DNA of 64,000 nucleotides, taken from positions 160,629,503-160,693,502 of the forward strand of contig CM077645.1 in assembly GCA_039707465.1 (NCBI GenBank). Direction: 5' to 3'. The stretch is from Rhabdophis nuchalis. Lineage: Eukaryota; Chordata; Lepidosauria; Squamata; Natricidae. Below, in pieces: positions 10,892 to 20,893 of this stretch (position 1 is its first letter; every line of letters starts with the position of its first letter). Under the pieces are notes generated by a model. It worked only from the letters and a program-made list of their open reading frames with translations. It was not told the origin of the DNA and searched no databases. Made by a program: the position numbers and the translations under genes.

Positions 10892-11860
10892 CTGAAACTG
10901 AACACATTATCTGAGCATAAACAGTTGCCATTGCTCTACTGGCTTTTGTCAAATTGACCCCTACAAGGTTGGTCCTATTATAAATAGTGAAACCATTTGA
11001 TGGATTTTAAAAAATATTGTTTTAATTAATATCAATATTTACACTCCTGGTTACAAATGTGGTCCTAGTTCAGTGCACATATAAAAGATATTTACTGTTA
11101 ACCTAGAAAGAAAAATTGCAAGTAGAATGCCTAAATACATAAATGCATTCATAAAATGTATCTGAAGTTAAAAGCATGTGCCTCCTACATTGCTCTCTTT
11201 TGATATCTGACAGTTTTGCACACAGTTCTTCAAATTCTTGATTCAAAATAGAAAAGTCAATAAATAGTTCTTGTTCTCAACAAAAAAAAAACCCTTTTGT
11301 TGGGCAGGAGCTTTTCAGTTCATTACAATATTATTAGTCAGTCTTCATAAAAGTGCTATGCATCTTTATTAAAAGTGGAAGTTCACATCATTTTATGTCC
11401 CCATAAAAATGGGCGGTGGTAGTCTTGATTAATTTCTTCACGTACTGTGAACTTTACAGCAAATTGGACAGGGTAATTCAATTCCTACTTCTGAAGACTT
11501 TTTTTTGTTAGTAGAAAATTGAAATAATTCATATGTAATCATATTGCCTTCAGAAGAGGTATTTAAGAAATAATATCCTGAAGTGATGATTGCATGGCTT
11601 AATTATTAATGCCGTACTTTGGGGCATTACAGCATATACTCATTTTATCAGAAGAGGACTCCTATCAGAGATGTTTCTCCATCTATTATTTCTGTTTTCT
11701 GTCAACTCTGAGCACAACCTAGTGAAGTCTTCTCCTGGATTGTCCTACAAAAGACATTCAGTATTTGTTAATAGGTAGAAGAGCTACAGCCTAATGTCAG
11801 AGTATTTGTATATGTAATCTGAAAATTATGGAAACTTTCAGAGTATATATGCAATATAAG
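10892..11860. other. Unique AT-rich non-coding DNA
   Basis: No feature seen. Confidence 0.6.
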
Positions 11861-12128
11861 CAGGGGTGGGATTCAGCCGGTTTGGGAGAACCAGTAGCTC
11901 CCATGATCAGGTGGGCCCGCCCACGCACCCCTGCGCTTTACTTACCTATATCCTCTCAGCTGATCCACACAGCAGAGCAGATTGCCGCGCCTCAGCTGTG
12001 TTACTCCCCAGAAGTAACATGGAAGGTAAGTTTTGTTAAAATTGCATATCAGGCATGGGCACACACAGAGCTCACGCAAAGCCCACAATCACCGAACCGG
12101 TTGTTAAACTGGCAGGATCCCACCACTG
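11861..12128. mobile_element. hAT-type MITE (family B)
   Basis: Ends CAGGGGTGGGATTCAGCCGG and GGATCCCACCACTG. Flanks AATATAAG (11853-11860) and AATACAAG (12129-12136), one mismatch. Non-coding. Confidence 0.88.
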
Positions 12129-12934
12129 AATACAAGTGTTTTTAAAAAGGCATTTTATCAGGATCACTTGGTCAGGAACATACGGGTTCAGAAAGATTAC
12201 TCATTTCAAACTCTATTTTTAACAAAATCTGGGCTTCAGTAAAACACTCGCACATAAATAATTCAATAATTTGAATTTGACTGTTTCTCAGGAATTATAG
12301 TTATATTAAGTGTGTGTGTGTATGTGTATCGCTCAAAGACTCACATTGAAAAACTGGAAATTTGATATTATAAAGGTTAAAATGATTGTTGAAAACGGGT
12401 GATTTATGTATTTGGGAAAGGCAATATTTTCTACAACTCAAAGGCTAGAGCAGTGTGTTAATATGTTACAGATTTGTGTATTTTACAATACTATTTTGAA
12501 CTTACTCTACTATAGTAGTGTATTCATTAGTAAACCAGCGACTGCTGACAGATATAAAATATAGGGCAGATTTTTTTTCTTTTTTAGTTTGCATTTTTAG
12601 CTTCCTCGGGATTGTCTTTTTTCTAATTTTTTTGAAGTCTTTTTTTCAAGTTCAAAGATTTTGTTACGTATATTGGTAACATAAATACTTTTATTAGAAA
12701 AAAAGGAATTCATCATGAACGGGTTGGAAATCATTACTCAAGCAAGTGGATTTTCTTCGGTTTGCTGTGCTTTTCATTCTGCCTTTCACAGCCTACTCAT
12801 TTCTCTACTGAGAAAAATCCAGATACAGTATGTCAAAATTATACATACACATTGTGGCGTTACAGCCATCAAAAGAAGAATTTATTCAGAGATGAATATA
12901 AATTTGAGGATGAATATAAACAAAGCAAGTCACG
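12129..12934. other. Unique AT-rich non-coding DNA
   Basis: A short interrupted (GT) run lies at about 12,310-12,330 and T-rich stretches at 12,570-12,660. No gene seen. Confidence 0.6.
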
Positions 12935-13165
12935 GAGAGAAGCAATCTAGAAGTACAGGAAAAAAATCCTGACAATTAAAACAATTACTCAGTGGAATGA
13001 CTTGTCTCCAGAAGTTGTGAGTGCTCCAACACTCGAGGTTTTTAAAGAGAGATTGGACAACTTTTGTCTGCAATGGTATAGTTTCCTGCCTGAGCAAGGG
13101 GTTGGATCTCCAAAGTCCCTTCCAACTCTGTTATTCTATTATTCTGTTATATTAGAATAGTAGAA
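12935..13165 (+). mobile_element. CR1 LINE 3' end
   Basis: CR1 3' UTR motifs (AGTGGAATGACTTGTCTCCA, GAGGTTTTTAAAGAGAG), terminus AAGTCCCTTCCAACTCTG and an (ATTCT)n-like tail. 5'-truncated. Confidence 0.8.
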
Positions 13166-15007
13166 TAGTAGACATTGTAGATAGTAGAATCCACGCTAGT
13201 CCTCTGCTATACAGATTACCTGGTTGTCAGTGACTCAGAATGGAGGAAGCATGAAGGAGCACTAAAACCAAATGATGGCCACCACATCAATTCCATGGCA
13301 CATCTCAGCTTACCGATGACTCTCATTCAGGAGAATTTTGCTTCCATAAAATAAAAAATCATAACAAATTGGGGCAGCTGGAAATGTCACTGAGTCTGAC
13401 ATCTGCAGCTCCTTCCAAGGGACTTCTCCCAAGCACTAACTTCCAACACAGGTATGGGGGCCTTTGACACAAGCTTAATATAATCAAGATCACTGCTATA
13501 CAATTAAAATAAAATTCCCAAAAGACACCAACTACATTTGGGATACTGTTTGGATACTTGTCTGACTTCATGCCTGAATAAATCATTTGACATAAACAAA
13601 GCAAAATCTGCAAAACAGATATTGATTTGGAGTATTTTCTGAGAATGGGTGGATGGGCTTTTCATACCCTGTTTCATTTTCAGCTCAACCTAGCTAGTGA
13701 AAGAAATGAGAGAGAACATACCAGTAGGAGAATATTTTCTTAAAAGTCAAGCGAGATCAGAGAATGATCTCTGAAAAAGATTCGCGAAAAGAATGCCCAT
13801 ACTCTGAGCTGAAAATTGAATATTTATTATCACGAGAAGTTTTTGAATGGTTAATACACTTACAAGTGGAGCTGCAAGATGTTAAATCAATAACAGCTGG
13901 AAAAGAAGAAACACAAATGAAGCTATGAAAAATATGAGAGAAATATAGAATAACCAGCTGATCTCTGCCAAAATATCAGGTTCATAATAATGTGAACGGG
14001 GTAGGATAGGAATGGATATCCTTTTATGGAATAGGGTCCACACAATGTTTCCTGACCCTTCTTCCTTCAGTCTCAAGATGCAAACAGCAAAGAATTGAGT
14101 CAATGTTTGAACATTTATTGAAGAAGAAATGGCAGTTACTGCTATATCTGAACAAGCTTTTCTCAATTCTTTGTACCTGTGCTGTTATCAGATCCTTTAA
14201 TGATGTTTAGATCTGTCTAATTCCATGTTGCAACTGTTCTTCACTTCTCACAAACCATGCCCAGCATGTCTAAGGATCAAAGAAGAGAATTTAAGTGGAT
14301 AAAGCTGATTCAGTTCTCAGTAACTCTGATTCACCTGGACTTTCCGGAGAAGGAAAAGGAGATTCCCATTGCTACGTAATGGCCTATTTTTTAAAAATGC
14401 AAAACAATATTAGTTTATGTATTAGCACACTCATAAACATTCAGTCCAGAAAATCTAAAAGGTGAATATTTCAATTTCATTTTATTTATATATCAAATTC
14501 CTCTACCCCTCCCCCCATCACACTTGCATTAACAAAAATATTTTTGTTCTTCTGATATATCTTTAGTCAGGAAAAGACCCAAATATGTGTGTTTGTGTTT
14601 TACTCTATAAAATATCTCTCAATTAGCTGTCCTGGGCCAATCAAAAATATTTGGAAACAATTAATAGCCATGTTCTACAATTGGCAAAGTTAGTACTTCA
14701 TCTTTATACAATCAAGTGGTTCTCGTAACCAACCTATATTTGTACGTATTTTTCCAGTCATGTTTGGGAGAATTTATGCATAGGTTAGAAATGTTAAGTG
14801 CATTCTCACAACTCCATTATAGCAATCATGGGAATAAAATTGTAAAAATACTTAAATTTCTTTGCCTGGTTGGAATTGCAAAGGGGATTCAATTCATTCA
14901 GACAGATTCTGAAATTTCCATAATATGGTATTATTAAATCTATTTTCAAGTTGCTTTGCCAGTTTTGACCACTTGAGGATTGTTCTAAATTAGTATTTGT
15001 TCTAAAT
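13166..15007. other. Unique AT-rich non-coding DNA
   Basis: I see nothing beyond scattered short frames with no domain. Confidence 0.6.
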
Positions 15008-15080
15008 CAGCAAGCTGGCTGGGGAATTCTGGGAGCCGAAGTCCACACATCTTAAAATTGTTAAGGTTTGGAAAACACTA
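15008..15080. mobile_element. hAT-type MITE remnant (family A related)
   Basis: Internal motif GCTGGCTGGGGAATTCTGGG of family A, flanked by TTCTAAAT (15000-15007) and CTCTAAAT (15081-15088). The left arm is deleted. Confidence 0.7.
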
Positions 15081-15670
15081 CTCTAAATGCTGACACACCA
15101 CTGTTTTTCTTCAGGGGTGTTGATTACATAGTCACATCAAATTGTAACTCCTTGGACAATAGAATTGGTATGTTCATATGTCCAGTTGTTCAAGGCTGAA
15201 ACAAAAATGGAGAAGCAAGTTGTAATCATTATTTCCTAGAAGAAAATGATAGGATTCCTCTAGATGACAATTGTATTCAGTGTATTCCTAATGTTGCAAG
15301 AATATTTAGGAAAAAAATGATACCAAGCAGAAAATGTAGTTAGTTAGTTATTTTTTATTTACCAAGCTTCATATATGATACCATTGTGTGACTCTGAGTC
15401 GCTTATATTTTCAAATACAGTAACATTTGTGTGGAGTCTCTAATTGTAAATTGCCAAGGATTTGCCAAATGCACCAAAGAGGTTTCTACTTTGGTCAATG
15501 TGTGCTACATCAGCTGGAGAAGATTTATGAATGTTATTTTCCTATAAAATCCAGAATTCCCATTTTTTAACCTTGTAATCTGTGAAGCAGGATAAAGCTG
15601 TATCTTCAATGCTGTTAGAATAGCATAATGTGTCTATAAATTGATTCTTTTTGTTTAATGGTGATGGCAC

Positions 15671-15865
15671 CAAAGGTGGTATTCAGTCAGTTCAGACCGG
15701 TTTGGGCAAAACAGTGGCGGAAATTTTGAGTAGTTGGAAGAACCCTCAAATACCACCTCTGGTTGGGCCCACCTTCCGGCTCCGTCATTCCCTGTCCTTG
15801 TTTTTTAGCTCAGCCAATTCACATGACAGAGCAGATTGTTGCGCCTCAGCTGCGTTAAAAAACTA
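15671..15865. mobile_element. hAT-type MITE (family B), one end only
   Basis: Starts CAAAGGTGGTATTCAGTCAG and shares interior segments with 11861-12128 (GCAGATTG, GCGCCTCAGCTG). The distal terminus is not seen, so the end is approximate. Confidence 0.6.
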
Positions 15866-17277
15866 GCTCAGCTCAAATAATGAGTATGAGGTTTGGTCTC
15901 AGTTAATGTTTACCATCTGCGATACATACAGATTTATAGGGAGAGAGAAAATTACACTTGTTACCTGGATCTAAAAGTAGTTTCAAGAAATGGGGATTGT
16001 TTTTAGATGCTTTGCTGTACTAATGGCTTTATTGTATACTGCCGAAAGTCAATATGAAATAATGCAAATAAATAAAGGATCTATGGCACTGAAGTCTTTC
16101 TCTACAGTTAAAAATGGAGGAAAATCAGATTCAAATATATTAGCTGAATTTATCTGTGATCCTGATCAGCGTATTTATTTCAAGGATACAGTTCTAGCTG
16201 TTCTTTTATCTTTCAGCTAGAACAACCAGCAATAGCCATTCTGTCTCAAGAATTCAATCTATTATATTTCTTCTCTCCCTCTCCTTATCTCTGGAATTAT
16301 AGACAGGAGGAGCTCACCATTTCAGTTTCGACTGGAAAGAAAAAGTTCAGTAAAGTAGGATTCTATCCATCTCTATAGGCATTTTGAACCAATCAGTACA
16401 CTTTAAAAAATATGTGCTGTGAAAGCAAACTGAGAAAGAAATAGCAGATGGGTAATGTTTAAATTACAAACCTTAGGGAAGCTTCTTAAACTTCAGCTCT
16501 GCAACTCTTAAAATATTTTCTATTTCCCTCAGTGGCTAAATAAACCACTAAACCTTTATTTAGACAGTTGATGAAAACACCACAACATATATTTCATCTA
16601 AAGGAGGAAAAAGTCCTGCACTATGAAAATTGTGCTGTTTCCTTTTTATACAAAGGCCAACATCTATGGTGATCTATTCTTCCTCTGTAGCTCTCTTTTA
16701 AAAATCAACTTCTAAAAGGCATTTTAGAACTACTAATAATCCCATAAAGACTCACACCATAGCACCCTCTGGTGCACATATTACAGTGAAAAATTATTAT
16801 TATGGAGATAGTGTTAACTTTCTGCAGATATTTCCCAGAGATGATTTTTAATATTTAGATATACAACAGGAATATAATGATTTAAATATATCATTTTGTT
16901 CCTCAAGATAAATTGGTTATTTTGTTTTTGCAAAATACCTGCAGAATGTTTAATTCATTTATTTGAAGATTAAAAAGACTTTCTAAGTTACAATTAACAA
17001 CAAATCTATTTTAAACTTGATCAGATAAACTAACTTTATATTCCTACCTTTTACTTTTAACAATCCTGATCTTTAATTCCACCAAACAATAGAACTAGAT
17101 TTCTTTTCATTTTTTGTTTCATTTCTCATTTTTCTAAATTCAATTTACATAGGAAATACACAAATACAATGGGCGTTTCCAAGTCTTAGGAAAGGTGTAT
17201 TTTATCCAGATTATACATATTCTAAATATGTAAATCCACACGTACACCAGCAATAACACCATCACAGCAATGTAACA
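15866..17277. other. Unique AT-rich non-coding DNA
   Basis: No gene or repeat recognised. Confidence 0.6.
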
Positions 17278-17436
17278 CAGAGGTGGTATTCTGCTGATTT
17301 TTACTGGTTCGGGTGAACTGGTAGCGGCAGCTGCTAGAGGCTCCACCCATCTACCCCAATGTAATGTGCAAACTTCTGCGAATGTGCACACTCACATTTG
17401 CGAACCGGTAGCAAAGGTAACTAAATCCCATCACTG
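17278..17436. mobile_element. hAT-type MITE (family B, short)
   Basis: Ends CAGAGGTGGTATTCTGC and AATCCCATCACTG. Flanks ATGTAACA (17270-17277) and ACGTAATA (17437-17444), 6 of 8 identical. Similar to 48200-48406. Confidence 0.75.
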
Positions 17437-17494
17437 ACGTAATATCACATGTAAGCATCCTAAGCACTTCTCTATAAATTCGGCTTAATATCTG

Positions 17495-17685
17495 TCATAT
17501 TCACTTAACAACCTTGGAGTCGTATAACAATTTTATATGTTAAGTGATGATTCATTTAACAACTGGTGCAAAAAAGTTTGCAAAATCAGGTTGGTTATGT
17601 GATGAGCCAGTTATGACCATTATAACTTTTGACCATGATGGGCAGGCTCCTTTATGGGCATAAATCAAGGGCTACTTGCATCTAG
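17495..17685. mobile_element. Possible decayed copy of the TIR element seen at 57,044 and 61,188
   Basis: Contains CACTTAACAAC, CATTTAACAAC, TTATGACCATTATAAC and an end-like TAAATCAAGGGCTAC, all resembling that family. Too decayed for a firm call. Confidence 0.35.
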
Positions 17686-17830
17686 CTTCAATATCTGTTT
17701 CCTACTACCACAGGCCAAAGAATCAGACTGAAGGATATGAACAAGATTTTAAGAAATATAAATCACAATGCTACAATCAAACGTATATCCAAAGACGTTC
17801 TGTTGGCTGCCACTTTGAAAGTGTGTAACA

Positions 17831-19675
17831 TGCAGGAAAGGCGTGCCCCCTCCTAACCATACCAACGGGTCCCGAATCCAATGGCGATGTCCGTTTTGCT
17901 AGCCAGATTCATGGAGAGCTAACCCTAACCCTAAGTGAAATTTTGACCAATGGGATTTTCCCATGCATTTTTCCAGGAAATGTACATAAGGCCGGCTCAG
18001 AAGACGTGCCCCCTCCTAACCACACCGACAGGCCCCCAATCCAATGGCGATGTCCATTTTGCTGTGTGGATTCATGGAGATCTGACCCAAACCCTAAATG
18101 GAATTTTCCAAATGGGATTTTCCCATGCATTTTGCCAGGAAATATACATAAGGCCGGCTAAAAACCCGTGCCACCTCGTTACCATAACGATGGGCCCCGA
18201 ATCCAATGGTGATGTCTGTTTTGCTCTGGGGATTCATGGAGAGCTAACCCTAACCCTAAGTGAAATTTTGACAAATGGGATTTTCCCATGCATTTTGCCA
18301 AGAAACATAAGGCCGGCTGAAAATGCCCAATGGGATTTTCCCATGCTTTTTGCCAGTAAATGTACATAAGGCCAGCTTGGAAGGCGTGCACATCCCTAAT
18401 CATACTTATGGGCCCTGAATCCATTGGCAATGTCCGTTTTGCTCTGCGTCTTCATGAAGAGCTGACCCTAACCCTAAGAGGAATTGTGACAAATGGGATT
18501 TCCCCATGCATTTTGCCAGGAAATGTACTTAAGGCCAGCTCGGAAGGTTTGCCCCCACCTAACCTTACTGACGGGCCCCGAATACAATGGCGATCTCCGT
18601 TTTCCTTTGTGGATTGATGGAGAGCTCACGCTAACCCTAAGTGGAATTTTGCCCAATGGGATTTTCCCATGCGTTTTGCTAGGAAATGTACATAAGGCCA
18701 ACTTGGAAGGTATGCCCACTCCTTACCTTACTGACGGGCCCCGAACCCAATGCTGATGTCCCTTTTTCTCTGCGGAATCGTGGAGAGCTAACTCTAAGTG
18801 GAATTTTGACAAATGGGATTTTCCCATGCATTTTGCCAGGAAATGTACATGATGCCGGCTGAAAAGGTGTGCCCCCACCTAACCATACCAATGGGCCCCG
18901 AATCCAATGGCAATGTCCTTTTTGCCCTTCAGATTCATGGAGACCTAACCCTAATCCTAAGTGAAATTTTGCCCAATGGTATTTTCCCATGCATTTTGCC
19001 AGGAAATATACATAAGACTGGCTACAAAGCTGTTCCACCTCCTTGCCATACCGATGGGCCCCAAATCCAATGGTAATGTCCGTTTTGCTCTCTGAATTCA
19101 TGGAGAGCTAACCCTAACCCTAAATGGAATTTTGCCCAATTGGATTTTCCCATTCATTTTGCCAGGAAATATACATAAGTCCGGCTCGGAAGGCATGCCC
19201 CCACCGAACCATAACAATGGGCCCCGAATCCAATGGCGATGTCCGTTTTGCTCTGCGGATTGATGGAGACCTAACCCTAACCCTAAATGGAATTTTGCCC
19301 AATGGGATTATCCCATGCATTTTGCAAGGAAATGTACATAAGGCCGGCTGAAAATGCCCTATGGGATTTTCCCATGAATTTTCCCAGGAAATTTACATAA
19401 GACTGGCTACAAAGCTGTTCCACATCCTTGCCACACCGATGGGCCACAAATCCAATGGCAATGTCCTTTTTGCTCTGCGGATTCATGGAGAGCTAACCCT
19501 AACCCTAAGTGGAATTTTGCCCAACGGGATTTTCCCATGCATTTTGTTAGGAAATGTACATAAGGCTAGCTCGGAAGGCGTGCCCCCACCTAACCCTAAC
19601 ATTAAGTGGAATTTTGCCCAATGGGATTTTCCAATGCATTTTCCAGGAAATATACATATGGCCGCCTCGTAAGGG
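17831..19675 (+). repeat. Telomere-hexamer satellite, block 1 (CCCTAA on + strand)
   Basis: Tandem repeat with a unit of about 163 bp. The marker GGGATTTTCCC recurs at 17952, 18114, 18277, 18332, 18495, 18658, 18815, 18978, 19141 and 19304, giving steps of 162, 163, 55, 163, 163, 157, 163, 163 and 163. Each unit carries CTAACCCTAACCCTAA or a shorter version just before AAGTGGAATTTTG. Other shared motifs are GGCCGGCTCGGAAGGCGTGC and ACGGGCCCCGAATCCAATGG. The unit is rich in GC and CpG, unlike its AT-rich flanks. The long frames across it arise because consensus units are open for long stretches; they are not genes. Confidence 0.97.
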
Positions 19676-20695
19676 GGCGGTCAGTAGGGTGAGGAAGGAG
19701 CACGGCTTTACAGCCGGCCTTATGTACATTTCCTGGCAAAATGCATGGGAAAATCCCATTTGTCCAAATTCAACTTAGGGTTAAGGTTAGCTCTCCATGA
19801 ATCAGCAGAACAAAATGGACATCGCCATTGGAGAAGGGGCCCATCGGTATGGTTAGGAGGAGGCACGCCTTCCAAGCCGTCCTTATGTATATTTCCTGGT
19901 AAAATACATGGGAAAATCCCATTGGTCAAAATTCCCCTTAGGGTTAGGGTTAGCACAGCAAAACGGACATCGCCATTGGATTTGGGGCCGGTCGGTATGG
20001 TTAGGAAGGAGCATGCCTTTCGAGCGGCACTTATGTACATTTCCTGGCAAAATGCATGGGAAAATCCCATTTGGCAAAATTCCACTTAGGGTTAGGGTTA
20101 GCTCCCCATGAATCCGTAGAATAAAACAGACATCGCCATTGTATTCGGGGCCCGTTGGTACGGTTAGGAGGTGGCATGTCTTCCGAGCCGGCCTTATATA
20201 CATTTCCTGGAAAAATGTATGGGAAAATTCCATTGGGCAAAATTCTACTTAGGGTTAGCGTTAGCTGTCCATGAATCCCAAGAGCAAAATGGACATCGCC
20301 ATTGGATTCGAGGCCCATCGTTATGGTTAGGAGGGGACACGCCTTCTGAGCCGGCCTTATGTACATTTCCTGGCAAAACACATGGGAAAATCCCATTGGG
20401 CAAAATTCCATTTAGGAATAGGATTAGCTCTCCTTGAATCCCTAGAGCAAAACGGACATCGCCATTTGATTCGGGGTCCATTGGTATGGTTAGGTGGGGA
20501 CCCACCTTTTCAGCCGGCCTTATGTACATTTCCTGGCAAAATGCACGGGAAAACCCATTGGGCAAAATTCCACTTAGGGTTAGGGTTAGCTCTCCATGAA
20601 TCCGTAGAGGAAAACGGACATCACCATTGGATTGGGCGTCTGTCGCTATGGTTAGTTGGGGGCACGCCTTCCGAGCCGGTCTTATAATAATAATA
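19676..20695 (-). repeat. Telomere-hexamer satellite, block 2a (inverted; TTAGGG on + strand)
   Basis: Same unit as block 1 but reverse-complemented: ATGTACATTTCCTGGC, GGGAAAATCCCATT and TTAGGGTTAGGGTTAG (for example 20,086-20,101) recur in this order on the + strand. The switch lies near 19,675, where a unit breaks off after CCTCGTAAGGGG and an inverted unit starts. The LINE at 20,696 interrupts the block. Confidence 0.96.
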
Positions 20696-20893
20696 ATAAT
20701 AATAATAATTTAATTTTATAACCCGCTCTCTCTCCCCAAGGGGACTCGAGGCGGGGCACAGGCAATTAAAAATACAAAGAACAAACTACAGAGTACAAAC
20801 AACAGAATTAAAAGTAAATTAAATAATTCCTGCGCTAAAACCCATATACTAAACTAAAAATTACCCCTAAAAACCCCCTAACCTAAAAAGAGA

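Noticed and set aside
17923..17934. Telomere end or telomere-healing site
   Set aside because: Only one or two hexamers per unit are present, embedded in a complex unit, with unique DNA on both sides. This is not a chromosome end.
17950..20687. Many overlapping frames of 60-140 codons on both strands sharing GFSHAFCQEMYIRPA-type peptides
   Set aside because: They follow the 163 bp satellite period, occur in all frames and on both strands, and end at the recurrent TACATAA stop. The repetition is of DNA, not of protein.
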